The notes beneath the pieces are model-generated. The model saw nothing but the letters and a program-made list of their open reading frames with translations, had not been told where the DNA came from and did no database searches. The position numbers and the translations under genes were made by a program. A DNA stretch of 64,000 nucleotides from NCBI RefSeq assembly GCF_019655435.1, contig NZ_BPFH01000004.1:248001-312000 (forward strand), in the 5' to 3' direction. This document shows positions 10,216 through 19,057 of this stretch, piece by piece (position 1 is the first letter of the stretch; every line of letters starts with the position of its first letter). This stretch comes from Jannaschia pagri. GTDB taxonomy: Bacteria; Pseudomonadota; Alphaproteobacteria; Rhodobacterales; Rhodobacteraceae.

Positions 10216-10398
10216 ATGTTGGACCCCGACCATCCCTTCTTTGCCCCCGTCTGGCGGCGTTGGGCTGTGATCGGGGTTTGCTTTGGCTGGGCGCTGTTTG
10301 AGCTGTCGAATGGCGCGACGCTCTGGGCCGGGGGCTTTGCCGGGTTGGGGGCCTATGCGTTCTGGGCGTTGATCCTGGGACCTCGGATCAAGCGCTAA
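10216..10398 (+). CDS. Small hypothetical membrane protein
   Basis: The 60-residue product begins 10 bp after the dehydrogenase stop. It has two hydrophobic segments (WAVIGVCFGWALFEL, and WAGGFAGLGAYAFWALILG) and a basic end (RIKR), consistent with a two-pass inner-membrane protein with its C-terminus in the cytoplasm. Its even residue composition and tight spacing support a real gene. The function is unknown. Confidence 0.6.
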   Translation: MLDPDHPFFAPVWRRWAVIGVCFGWALFELSNGATLWAGGFAGLGAYAFWALILGPRIKR

Positions 10399-10413
10399 CG
10401 TCATGGTGTTGCC

Positions 10414-10435
10414 ACGTTTCTTCTGGAAGAAACGT
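10414..10435. repeat. Intergenic palindrome with TTC-TG-GAA core
   Basis: ACGTTTCTTC (10414-10423) pairs perfectly with GAAGAAACGT (10426-10435) around TG, a 22-bp near-perfect palindrome. It lies between the small membrane gene and the pyruvyltransferase gene. It has no T-run, so it is more likely a protein site or dispersed repeat than a terminator. A palindrome with the same core lies at 6087-6106. Confidence 0.6.
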
Positions 10436-10457
10436 CGCAAACGCAGAGGGCAGCGCT

Positions 10458-11630
10458 TTGAAGATCACGCAATTCGGTCTCCGGTATTCCCCAAACCTTG
10501 GCGATGGCGTCATCGCGGAGTGCGTTGCCCATGGGGTACGCACGCGAAAGCCCGGCGTCGACCTGACCCATGTGGACCTGTCCGGGCGCGGTGATTTTGG
10601 CGCTGTCACCGTGCGCAATCGAGAGATGTTGTTGGCCATCTTGGACAGGCTTCCCCTGTGGCTGCGGCAGCGGTTGACGCTTTGGAAGCTGGGTAAGCTG
10701 ATGGATCGGCTTGAGGCGGACTGGCGCGCGGCGGCGCAGTGCGACTTGGCCGTGATCGGCGGGGGGCAGATCCTGTCCGATGCCAATTTGAATTTTCCGA
10801 TCAAGGTCGGGCAGGCGGCACGTCTCTTGCGCGAAGCAGCGACGCCGACGGCGATCTATGCCGTTGGCGTCTCCAAGAACTGGACGCCGAAGGGGCAGGC
10901 TTTGTTTGCACGTCTGTTGGAGACGGACCTGCGGATGGTGGGGCCAAGGGATGCCCATTCGCTGACCGCTTGGACCGACCAAACCGAGGGAGGACCGACG
11001 CCAGAGGTTCTGTTGGATCCCGGCCTTTTGGCGGCTGAGTGTTATGGCCCGGCCAAAGCTGTGTCGGGCCGGATTGGGCTATGCGTGACGGATTTCAACC
11101 TGCTCGGTCATCACGCCGATGGATCTGTCGCCGGGGGCGCGGTTGGACCGGTGGAGTTTTATGTGGGCATCGCCGAAGCGTTGATCACCAAGGGCTTCGA
11201 CGTCTGCTTGTTTACCAACGGCGCAGCCGAAGACCGCGCCCTGCGCGCGCGGGTGGCGGCGGCGCTCGGACAGCGGGACGGCGTGCTCGTGCCGGAAGAC
11301 CCCGTTCGTCCCGATGATCTGGTCTCTCAGATTGGCGCCTGCGAGGCGGTGGTGGCCCATCGGCTCCATGCCTGCATCGTGGCCTATAGCTATGGTCGTG
11401 CGATCGTCGGTCTCGGATGGGATCGGAAGCTGCAGTCCTTCTTTGAAACGGTGGATTTGGCCGCAGGCTTCACCGCCGCGCCCGAGATCACGGGAACAGA
11501 TGTGGCGCGTTTGGTGGACACGGCCTTGGCACGTGGCGTGGATGCCAGCAAACGAGCTCAGATCCTCGACCGGGCCTGGGCCGGGATTGATCGTTTGTTG
11601 GACTGCGCTACTCCACCAACCGAAGGGTGA
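10458..11630 (+). CDS. Polysaccharide pyruvyltransferase family protein
   Basis: The 390-residue protein opens with KITQFGLRYSPNLGDGVIAE, the N-terminal strand-loop of the polysaccharide pyruvyltransferase family. Further matches are LAVIGGGQILSDAN and, near the C-terminus, EAVVAHRLHACIVAYSYGRAIVGL with the conserved H-R-x-H. The family transfers ketal pyruvate from phosphoenolpyruvate to exopolysaccharide sugars. The start is TTG at 10458, preceded by AGAGGG. It is the first gene of the surface-polymer island, and its last 23 bp overlap the convergent hydrolase gene. Confidence 0.82.
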   Translation: MKITQFGLRYSPNLGDGVIAECVAHGVRTRKPGVDLTHVDLSGRGDFGAVTVRNREMLLAILDRLPLWLRQRLTLWKLGKLMDRLEADWRAAAQCDLAVIGGGQILSDANLNFPIKVGQAARLLREAATPTAIYAVGVSKNWTPKGQALFARLLETDLRMVGPRDAHSLTAWTDQTEGGPTPEVLLDPGLLAAECYGPAKAVSGRIGLCVTDFNLLGHHADGSVAGGAVGPVEFYVGIAEALITKGFDVCLFTNGAAEDRALRARVAAALGQRDGVLVPEDPVRPDDLVSQIGACEAVVAHRLHACIVAYSYGRAIVGLGWDRKLQSFFETVDLAAGFTAAPEITGTDVARLVDTALARGVDASKRAQILDRAWAGIDRLLDCATPPTEG

Positions 11631-13278
11631 AGCGATAGGCGGTGACGTCGCCTCGGGCTGTCTCGCCCGGGCCGACGGCGATGTCTAACTCTTGTCCGGC
11701 CTGCATTTCGATGCGCGTCAGACGGTGGGACATGTCGCTTCGTCCCGCCCAATCGAACAGTGGGTCCCCGTCCAGGGTTACGGAAAGCGTCACGCCATCG
11801 CTGCTGCGCGCTGCCGGGGACAGGGTCAGATCGAGCGCCAAAACCATGTCATCTGGGGCTGTGAAACGATGTAACACCTCTTGCGGGAAGGCCGCGGTGC
11901 CGCTCGGCAGCATGCTCTGGGACAACAGCCGCACCGAAGGGTCGTCATCGCGCCCGAGGTACGGCGTCCAGGGCACGCCAGGACGTCCTTGGCCCGGCTG
12001 GACCGTCATGGGCTCTGTGCCATTTGGTGAGCGGGTCAAACGAGCAAACGGGCCCTGTGTAGTAGGGGTGTCCCCATAGAAAAGATGCCAAAAGCTATCT
12101 GCAACAAGGTCTTGTGGTGCGATCTTCAAGTCTTCTGCGACCCTGATCGGACGTTCGGACACCACTATCAGAGGGGTGCTCTCTGACAGGGTGAAGGTCC
12201 TGTCGGGCAGGGCCCTGCCATCGGGTGCAATGGCGCTGACCTCCCGTGAGGTCAGGTCAATCTGGCGTGGTGCGCCCCAAATCACCAACAGGCTCTCCCC
12301 AAACAGACAGGCAGGTGTTGCCGCATCCGGGGAGACATCGCGAACCGGTTTGCCTGCCGCCAAGGATTGCGCTTCGGCATAGGCCAGACCGGTCGCTGTC
12401 GGGATCCCACCGCGTGTGAGCAAGGGCACGTAATCATCGCCGCGCGGGTGGAGCGGATACCAGACCAAGCGGGACACCCCGGCGAGCGCCGATTTACACA
12501 GCCCCCGCCACAGCAGGCCTGGGGCGGCGTCCGGGCTCTGGGTTCCGAACTCCGTCAACTCGATGGGCATCTCTGCCAAGGCAGAGGCGCGGCGGAGCAC
12601 CTCGATCTGGCGATCAAGCATGGCAACTGGGGTGTCATAGGGATGCAGCGCGATGGCGTCGACGGGCGCCAAGCCACCCGCAGCTGCAACCTGTGCCAGG
12701 TATCCTGTGGGCACCGAATGCACCCCCGCGCCAATGATGCGCACTTCCGGTCGGACGGCGCGCACCTGTTCGGCCACGCTGATGGTGAGGGCGGCATGGG
12801 CCTCTGCCCTGGCGGTCAGGCCCGCGTCGCGCAACGGGCCTGAGACGAAGTTCGCACTGTTGAACTCATTGCCGACCTCTACGCCCGTTATGGCGGGAAA
12901 GGCTTCGACCACGCGGGCCGCATGGGCGCCGAACGCATGCACGGCGTCCGGTCCCACGGGGGTCGCGCCGCCCTCATAGGCAGGATGCCCGTTATTGACC
13001 GTCAGGGTCATCTCCGCCCCTTGGCGCGGCAACCAACCCGGCCAGCGCGTCGTCGGGGTCGTAAAGCGAAAGCGACCGTCGGGGCCTTCCACGCGGTCCC
13101 AATAGACGGCATCGCGGAAATCGAGGATCCCCAGCGTCTCCGCCCCCGCGAAGAGGCCGCGCGGCACGCCTTGGCCGAAGTTTGACGCCGCGGCCAAGGT
13201 GGGCGCCCGCAGGTCTTGCGCCCAAGCCCCCGGAGCGGCCATCAAAAGGCCAAGGATCAAAGCTATCGTCCTGAGCAT
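11608..13278 (-). CDS. Secreted glycoside hydrolase-like protein (clan A TIM barrel)
   Basis: The 556-residue protein has a signal peptide ending APGAWAQ. A TIM-barrel region of about 330 residues contains GVEVGNEFNSA (Asn-Glu of the acid/base site) and EMPIELTEFG (probable nucleophile Glu), the arrangement of clan A families such as GH5 and GH39. The C-terminal part is beta-rich and ends in a jelly-roll-like module. The start at 13278 follows AGGGAG. It lies antisense between the pyruvyltransferase and polymerase genes. PslG-type hydrolases accompany some exopolysaccharide loci and trim the polymer in the periplasm, and this protein could do the same. Family membership below clan level is uncertain. 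Confidence 0.72.
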   Translation of the reverse strand: MLRTIALILGLLMAAPGAWAQDLRAPTLAAASNFGQGVPRGLFAGAETLGILDFRDAVYWDRVEGPDGRFRFTTPTTRWPGWLPRQGAEMTLTVNNGHPAYEGGATPVGPDAVHAFGAHAARVVEAFPAITGVEVGNEFNSANFVSGPLRDAGLTARAEAHAALTISVAEQVRAVRPEVRIIGAGVHSVPTGYLAQVAAAGGLAPVDAIALHPYDTPVAMLDRQIEVLRRASALAEMPIELTEFGTQSPDAAPGLLWRGLCKSALAGVSRLVWYPLHPRGDDYVPLLTRGGIPTATGLAYAEAQSLAAGKPVRDVSPDAATPACLFGESLLVIWGAPRQIDLTSREVSAIAPDGRALPDRTFTLSESTPLIVVSERPIRVAEDLKIAPQDLVADSFWHLFYGDTPTTQGPFARLTRSPNGTEPMTVQPGQGRPGVPWTPYLGRDDDPSVRLLSQSMLPSGTAAFPQEVLHRFTAPDDMVLALDLTLSPAARSSDGVTLSVTLDGDPLFDWAGRSDMSHRLTRIEMQAGQELDIAVGPGETARGDVTAYRFTLRLVE

Positions 13279-13351
13279 TCGAATCTCCCTGGGCGCGCAT
13301 CCGGTCCAGAGCAGTTGACCAGTCCCGCCGTTCCGAGGCCAGCCCGACACC

Positions 13352-14773
13352 ATGCAGTTCTTTCCCACGTCGGCCATCGTGCTCATCGCCATCGGCATTC
13401 TGATGGTCCACGGTCCGCGCCGGGCGTTTTGGGCGTTTCTGGCCTTAACCCCGCTGGCGGCCACTGCGGCGTTCAACCTTCCGGCGGTGGGCGGGGCGTC
13501 GATCCTGTTGGCGGATCTGGCGGCTATCGCGATTTTCTTTCTGATCGCGCTTCGGGACAAGGGGTTTGCGGCGGTCTTGGGCACTGTGCGGATCGGGCAG
13601 CCCGGGTTTTGGCTGCTGCTGCTGACGCTCTATGCGATTGTCGCGACGATGCTTTTTCCTCGGCTCTTCGCCGGTGAGACCTTTGTGTTTGGCATCGCGC
13701 GCGACGGCAACGAGGAAGGGATCGTGTCGATCCCGCTGCGTCCGTCGAACGGAAATCTGACCCAGTTGTTCCGCCACCTGTTGGGGGTCTGCGTGTTTTT
13801 GGCCGCGGCCACGCTGTTTCGTTTGGCGCCGGACCCGCGCCCCGCGCTGGTGGCGGTGGCGGCGGCAACTGGGCTCAACGCGGTGCTCGGGTGGGCGGAT
13901 GTGCTGACCTACGCCGTCGGGCTGTCCAACCTGCTGGAGCCGATCCGGACCGCGAATTACGCGATCCTCTATGACGTGCGGATGGTCGGCATTAAGCGCA
14001 TGATCGGCGGGTTCCCGGAGGCCAGCAGCTTTGGCTACTACAGCCTTGGGCTGTTTGGGTTTTGGCTCCACTACTGGATCTTTGGCCCGCGGGATCGCCT
14101 GGGCACCATCATGCTGGCCCTGACGCTGATCTGTGTCGTGCGCTCCACCTCGTCGGCGGCCTACGTGGGGCTTGTGGCGTTCTTGGGCCTCTATGGAACA
14201 GTCGCCTTGGTGGCCAACCTGGGGGGGCAGGTCTCGCGCCGGGGGGCGCGGATCGCAGGTCTGTCGGTCGTGGCGGTTTGGTTGCTAGGGGTGGCGATTT
14301 TTGCGGCCTATGAATTGGTGCAGCCGGTCACCGCGTTTTTGGACCGCGCGTTGTTCACCAAGCTCGACAATGAGTCTGGCGTCGAGCGGTTTAGCTGGAA
14401 CGCCCAAGCCATGGTAAACTTCTACGACACGCTGACGTTGGGCGCGGGCCTGGGCAGTGTGCGGGCGTCCAGTTGGCCCTTTGCTGTTTTGGCCAGCTTG
14501 GGATCCGTTGGCGGGCTGCTCTATGCCGGGTTCCTCACGAGCGTCATCGCGGGCGGCGGGGCATGGGGTGGGCGGCTTGGCGACAGCGTTGTCGCCAACA
14601 GCGCGCGGGTTGGATGCGTAGCCTTCCTCGTGTCCGCGACCCTGACGGCAGCGACGCCTGACCTGGGTCTGACGTTCTATGCCTTCGCCGGGGTTGCGGT
14701 CGGTTTGACGCGGGGCGCGGTCTTGCTGCACCGCAGGGGGCAGAGTAGACAGATCGCTGTAACGGCTGCGTGA
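13352..14773 (+). CDS. O-antigen ligase/polymerase-like membrane protein (Wzy-like)
   Basis: The 473-residue protein is very hydrophobic, with about 11-12 predicted membrane segments and a large loop around residues 110-230, the topology of Wzy polymerases and WaaL ligases. Segments such as IGGFPEASSFGYYSLGLFGFWL and LTLICVVRSTSSAAYVGLVAFLGLY fit the O-antigen ligase family. Polymerase is preferred over ligase because the adjacent genes encode a Wzc-like chain-length kinase and glycosyltransferases. It starts 73 bp from the divergent hydrolase gene. Confidence 0.75.
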   Translation: MQFFPTSAIVLIAIGILMVHGPRRAFWAFLALTPLAATAAFNLPAVGGASILLADLAAIAIFFLIALRDKGFAAVLGTVRIGQPGFWLLLLTLYAIVATMLFPRLFAGETFVFGIARDGNEEGIVSIPLRPSNGNLTQLFRHLLGVCVFLAAATLFRLAPDPRPALVAVAAATGLNAVLGWADVLTYAVGLSNLLEPIRTANYAILYDVRMVGIKRMIGGFPEASSFGYYSLGLFGFWLHYWIFGPRDRLGTIMLALTLICVVRSTSSAAYVGLVAFLGLYGTVALVANLGGQVSRRGARIAGLSVVAVWLLGVAIFAAYELVQPVTAFLDRALFTKLDNESGVERFSWNAQAMVNFYDTLTLGAGLGSVRASSWPFAVLASLGSVGGLLYAGFLTSVIAGGGAWGGRLGDSVVANSARVGCVAFLVSATLTAATPDLGLTFYAFAGVAVGLTRGAVLLHRRGQSRQIAVTAA

Positions 14774-14988
14774 TAGGGGCCCTGCTGGAAACAGTGTTTC
14801 TTGCAATTTAGGCGCCTTATCCGCTTAAAATTCGACTATGGTTCAAGGAATGGACATGGCCCCGCTACGGGTGATTCCGCACCGCAGCATGTCTGCACGG
14901 GCAGGGCGTCAGGCCCAGCCGGTCAAGTGGGGTGTGGTGCGACGGGGTCCCGCTGGGTGGGCCAACGGAACCATGAGGGTGGATCAGT

Positions 14989-17205
14989 ATGACCCACAGC
15001 GGCACGGAGATGCCTCGACCGCTTCAGGGGCTCGCTAATTTGCGCCCCGCGGCCGAGGATCTGTTTGACGGGATTGACCCGCGAGAGGTGTTGCGCGGCA
15101 TCTGGCAGGGCAAGTACGTCATCTTAGGGGCCGCGCTGGTCTGCGGGGCGCTGGCCTACGGGGCCGTCTCACAGATCACGCCGACCTATGCGTCCATGGC
15201 GAAGGTCCTGCTCGATCCGCGCGAACGGACGTTTGTGACCGAAGACCAGGTGGTGTCGGACCTAAACCTCAACAACGAGGTCGTGGCGTCCGAGATTTCG
15301 ATCATGACGTCGAATGTCCTGCTGAGCGAGGTCGTGCGGGAGTTGCAGGAAACGCGGCCCGATTTGGCCGAGATCCTGTTGCCATCGGTGGCGGAGCCGT
15401 CTTTGCCGCGCAAGATACTTGGGATGGTCGGTATGGGCGGTGACGCAGACGAGGCGCCCGCCGAAGAGCTTGACCCCGAGGTGGCGGAGGCGGTGCGGAT
15501 CGACGGCCTCGTCTGGGCATTGCGGCGCGCCACGGATTTCTGGCGGGATGGGGATGCCTATATCATTTCCATCCGGGCGGAGACGGAGAGTCCCGTCTTG
15601 TCCGCGTTGATCGCGGAAACCATTGTCGATCAATACATTGAACAGCAACTTGAGGGCCGCCGCCAAACGGCCAATCAGGCAACCGCCCAGATCGAGGCGC
15701 GGGTGGCGGATCTACGTGAACAGGTCCAGCAGGCCGAGGCCGCTGTCGAGGACTTTCGCGACCAAACCATCGCCCAGCATGGAAGCAGCCTGGAGATCCT
15801 GTCCCAGCGTGTCTTGGATCTGAACGAGGAAGTGGTGCAGGCCCGCATCGAACGGGGCGCTGCCGAAGCGCGCTATTCCGAGATGGAGCGTGCCGTGGCC
15901 GAAGACGGCATCGAAGCCCTGGGCGGCATGGTCTCCACCGATGCCATTCGCGAATTGACCGCCCGCCGTTTGGAGCTGGAAGCGCAGGATGCTCAATGGG
16001 CTGCCCGTTTCCGCGACGACCACCCCGAACGGCGCAAAATCCTGTCCCGCTTGTCTGAGGTGGACCGGTCTCTCTCGGTGGAAATCGCCCGGGCCTTGGA
16101 TGCCCAACGGAACGAACTGCAAATCGCCCGCGTCCGGGAAGAGACGATGGAGGCCACCTTGGCCGATGTGGAGCAGCGGTTCCAAGACGCCTCCCGCTCC
16201 AGCTTGGGCCTCCGCCAGTTGGAGCGTGAGACGGAAGCCGTCCGCTCCGTCTATCGCGACCTGCTGACGCGTGTGGCGCAGACCCGAACCCAGCAATCGT
16301 TTCAGGTTGCCGACGCTCGGGTCATTGAGCGCGCCACTGTCGCAGGCCGACCATCCGCCCCGCGGCCCAAGTTGATGACCGTCTTGGGTATCATCGTGGG
16401 GGCGGCCCTGGGCTTTGCCCTGGTTCTCCTGCGCCGCCTGACCAACCGCACCTTCCGCGACCTGTCCGAAGTGGAGCGTGCGAGCGGTCTAGACGTCGTG
16501 TCCGTCATGCCAGAACAGACCTGGCGCAATGCGGAGCAGGCGCTGGCCGAGCTCGACAAGAATCCCATGGGCCCCACCGCCGAGAGCGTGCGAGCCCTGC
16601 GCAATCATCTTGGCAGCGGTGCCCAGACGGCTTTGACCCGCAGCGTCTCATTGCTGTCTCCTCTGAGCGGTGACGGTAAGACCACGGCGACACTGCTCCT
16701 CGCGGCGCTTGCGGCCAAGGCAGACGAGATGGTCGTCGTGGTGGATTTCGACCTCCGGCAAGACACTCTCGCCAAGGAGTTGCGCCTGGGTCGCAGGCCG
16801 GGTGTCAGCGACATTCTCGCCGGTGAGGCGACGGTGGACGAAGCGGTCACGACCCTGCCGGAGCATGGCTTCGACATCATCACCGCAGGTGAGATGGGGG
16901 CCATGGGCGCCGATGGTCTGCGGACGGAGGCCATTCGCAGTGTCCTCGACGAGTTGAAAGAGAACTACGACTTGGTGTTGGTGAACACGCCTGCCATGTT
17001 GCAGGTCCCCGACGCGTCCTTGATCGCCCGCTCCGTGGATCAATGCGTCCTCTTGGTGCGGCACGGGTCCACGTCGCGGATTGCTTTGAAGCGGTGCCTG
17101 TCCATGCTCTCCGCGCAGCGGGCCCCATTGGAAGGCCTCGTCATGACACGCGCCGACAGCGAAGGGCTGCAATCTGGATATTTATTCAGTTACGGCTATG
17201 CCTGA
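14989..17205 (+). CDS. Exopolysaccharide chain-length determinant and bacterial tyrosine kinase (Wzc-like)
   Basis: The 738-residue protein has a Wzz domain: a membrane helix near residues 43-61, a long periplasmic coiled-coil part rich in Q and E, and a second helix near 464-482. A cytoplasmic BY-kinase domain follows, with Walker A SGDGKTT near 556-563, Walker A' VVVVDFDLRQ near 583, Walker B DLVLVNTP near 661, and a C-terminal cluster of three tyrosines (SGYLFSYGYA) as the likely autophosphorylation site. It controls polymer length and export in Wzy-dependent pathways. No partner phosphatase or Wza-type outer-membrane gene is in the window. It overlaps the next gene by 8 bp. Confidence 0.88.
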   Translation: MTHSGTEMPRPLQGLANLRPAAEDLFDGIDPREVLRGIWQGKYVILGAALVCGALAYGAVSQITPTYASMAKVLLDPRERTFVTEDQVVSDLNLNNEVVASEISIMTSNVLLSEVVRELQETRPDLAEILLPSVAEPSLPRKILGMVGMGGDADEAPAEELDPEVAEAVRIDGLVWALRRATDFWRDGDAYIISIRAETESPVLSALIAETIVDQYIEQQLEGRRQTANQATAQIEARVADLREQVQQAEAAVEDFRDQTIAQHGSSLEILSQRVLDLNEEVVQARIERGAAEARYSEMERAVAEDGIEALGGMVSTDAIRELTARRLELEAQDAQWAARFRDDHPERRKILSRLSEVDRSLSVEIARALDAQRNELQIARVREETMEATLADVEQRFQDASRSSLGLRQLERETEAVRSVYRDLLTRVAQTRTQQSFQVADARVIERATVAGRPSAPRPKLMTVLGIIVGAALGFALVLLRRLTNRTFRDLSEVERASGLDVVSVMPEQTWRNAEQALAELDKNPMGPTAESVRALRNHLGSGAQTALTRSVSLLSPLSGDGKTTATLLLAALAAKADEMVVVVDFDLRQDTLAKELRLGRRPGVSDILAGEATVDEAVTTLPEHGFDIITAGEMGAMGADGLRTEAIRSVLDELKENYDLVLVNTPAMLQVPDASLIARSVDQCVLLVRHGSTSRIALKRCLSMLSAQRAPLEGLVMTRADSEGLQSGYLFSYGYA

Positions 17206-18352
17206 ACACCGTCGAGCGCCCCGTGTCGCGCTGATCCACTATTGGCTTGTTGGGATGCGCGGCGGGGAAAAGGTCCTTGAAGCGCTCTGTCGGATGTATC
17301 CGGACGCTGACATCTTCACCCATGTCGCCGATCGCGACGCCCTGTCTGACACCCTCCGTCGCCATACGATCCACGAAACATGGATTGGTCGGCTCCCTGC
17401 GGCGCGCCGGTTGTATCAAGCCTACCTCCCGCTGATGCCGCGCGCGTTAGAGGGTTTGGATTTGAGCGGCTATGATCTGGTAATCTCATCCGAGGCTGGT
17501 CCCGCAAAGGGGGTCATCGTGCCGCCGGATGCGTTCCATCTGTGCTACTGCCATTCCCCGATGCGCTACCTCTGGGATCAGTATCATGTCTACCGCGCGG
17601 GGACGGGATCGGTGCAACGGGCAGCCATGTCTGTTTTTGCCCATGGTCTCCGCCAGTGGGATGTGACGTCTGCGGCGCGGGTCGATGCATTTGCCGCCAA
17701 TTCCCACCATGTGGCGGACCGCATCAAGAAATACTGGCGGCGCGATGCCAGCGTCGTGCATCCGCCCGTCGCCGTCGAAGACTTCGCGCCTGTCCCACCG
17801 GCGGAGGTCGGCGACAGCTATCTTTGGCTTGGCGAGTTGGCGCCCTACAAACGGCCAGACATGGCGGTCGAGGCGTTTAACCGCCTCGGTCTGCCACTGA
17901 CGGTGATCGGCGGGCCGCAAAAGACGGTGGACCGTTTGGCGGCGGAGGCAGAGCCGAACATCACCTTCCTTGGAAAGACGGATTTCGACACGCTGCGCGA
18001 TCACCTGTCGCGCTGTAAGGCATTGATTTTCCCCGGCGAGGAAGACTTCGGCATTGTTCCCGTTGAGGCCATGGCGGCTGGGCGACCCGTGATCGCCTAT
18101 GGGCGCGGCGGGGCCTGCGATACGGTTGTGGAGGGGCAGACAGGCTTGCTGTTCCCCGATCAATCGGTCGAGGATTTGGTCGCTGCCGTCCTCAAGTTCG
18201 AGGCGTCGCACTTGGCGCAGGCCCCGTCCGAGGCCCTGGTGCGCCACGCGGCGGGCTTTTCGGAAGATGTGTTCCGACAGGGGATCCGAGCGCTCCTGCC
18301 GCCGCACTTGCGGGATGCCGAGGCGCCCATGCGCCTTGCTGGCTCCGCTTGA
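17198..18352 (+). CDS. Family 4 glycosyltransferase
   Basis: The 384-residue protein has the GT-B fold of GT4 enzymes: N-terminal ALIHYWLVGMRGGEKVLEAL, a YLWLGELAPYKRPDMAVEAF donor-domain start, and the EX7E motif in PGEEDFGIVPVEAMAAGRPVIAYGRGG. It transfers a nucleotide-activated sugar to a lipid-linked acceptor at the membrane. Its start overlaps the Wzc-like gene by 8 bp, so the two are translationally coupled. The sugar is unknown. Confidence 0.88.
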   Translation: MPEHRRAPRVALIHYWLVGMRGGEKVLEALCRMYPDADIFTHVADRDALSDTLRRHTIHETWIGRLPAARRLYQAYLPLMPRALEGLDLSGYDLVISSEAGPAKGVIVPPDAFHLCYCHSPMRYLWDQYHVYRAGTGSVQRAAMSVFAHGLRQWDVTSAARVDAFAANSHHVADRIKKYWRRDASVVHPPVAVEDFAPVPPAEVGDSYLWLGELAPYKRPDMAVEAFNRLGLPLTVIGGPQKTVDRLAAEAEPNITFLGKTDFDTLRDHLSRCKALIFPGEEDFGIVPVEAMAAGRPVIAYGRGGACDTVVEGQTGLLFPDQSVEDLVAAVLKFEASHLAQAPSEALVRHAAGFSEDVFRQGIRALLPPHLRDAEAPMRLAGSA

Positions 18353-18355
18353 CCG

Positions 18356-19057
18356 GTGCCTGATGCGCCCGTTCGCCTTTACGTTTGGCATCTAACGTCA
18401 CCCGATGAGGCGACCGCGCTGTCGGCTCACCTATCGGACGCTGAACTGGCGCAGGCCCGCCGGTTTGTGAAGCCGGCTGATGGGGTGGCCTATCGTCTGG
18501 GTCGGGGTCGGATGCGCGAAATCCTAGGGGCTTGGGTTGGCACGGACCCTGCTGCGCTCTCGTTTGTCGTGGGACCGTCGGGGAAGCCCTGCCTCTGTCC
18601 CGGACCGCACTTCAACTTGAGCCATTCCGGCGGTCTCGCCTGCCTTGCGGTTCATCCCAACATGCCCCTGGGCGTGGATATCGAGGCGCCCCGCCCGGTG
18701 GAGCCATCCGTGGCGCGTCGCTTCTTTTCCGCCGCAGAACAAAAGGATCTGTCGGCGCTCCCCCAGACAGAATGGCGGGAGGGGTTCTTTCGCTGTTGGA
18801 CGCGCAAGGAGGCGGTGGTGAAGGCGCTTGGCCTCGGCCTGGGCGCCGATCTCGCTGCGTTCGATGTCACCCTCGCGCCTGGTCATCCCGCCGCCGTGAC
18901 GCGTTGCGATCTCGAGTCTGCTCAGGATTGGAGTCTGACTCACTTCGAGCTGACCCCGGGCTGGATTGGGGCCCTGGCAATGCCCGGGCGCAAGGAGCGA
19001 CCCCGTATCGAAGTCGCCCTATGCCCCCCAGACGTCGACATTCACTGCGGGGCGTGA
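18356..19057 (+). CDS. 4'-phosphopantetheinyl transferase, Sfp type
   Basis: The 233-residue protein has the Sfp-type signatures LGVDIEAPRPV (magnesium-binding Asp and Glu) and FFRCWTRKEAVVKALGLGL (W-x-x-KEA-x-x-K). It also has the FNLSHSGG motif. It would transfer phosphopantetheine from CoA to the carrier-domain Ser residues of the adjoining NRPS-PKS proteins. The start is GTG at 18356, 3 bp after the glycosyltransferase stop, in the same operon as the polysaccharide genes. Its end overlaps the convergent C-T-TE gene by 16 bp. This physically joins the polymer operon to the assembly line. Confidence 0.93.
   Translation: MPDAPVRLYVWHLTSPDEATALSAHLSDAELAQARRFVKPADGVAYRLGRGRMREILGAWVGTDPAALSFVVGPSGKPCLCPGPHFNLSHSGGLACLAVHPNMPLGVDIEAPRPVEPSVARRFFSAAEQKDLSALPQTEWREGFFRCWTRKEAVVKALGLGLGADLAAFDVTLAPGHPAAVTRCDLESAQDWSLTHFELTPGWIGALAMPGRKERPRIEVALCPPDVDIHCGA

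Noticed and set aside
9157-10440. 427-residue minus-strand frame over the dehydrogenase gene
   Set aside because: The plus-strand dehydrogenase has a full Rossmann fold and ribosome site. The minus frame shows no motif and begins inside an intergenic palindrome.
14801-15038. Two short plus-strand frames before the Wzc-like gene
   Set aside because: Their composition is irregular, they overlap each other and the Wzc start, and no family is recognisable. The region is better read as the Wzc leader.
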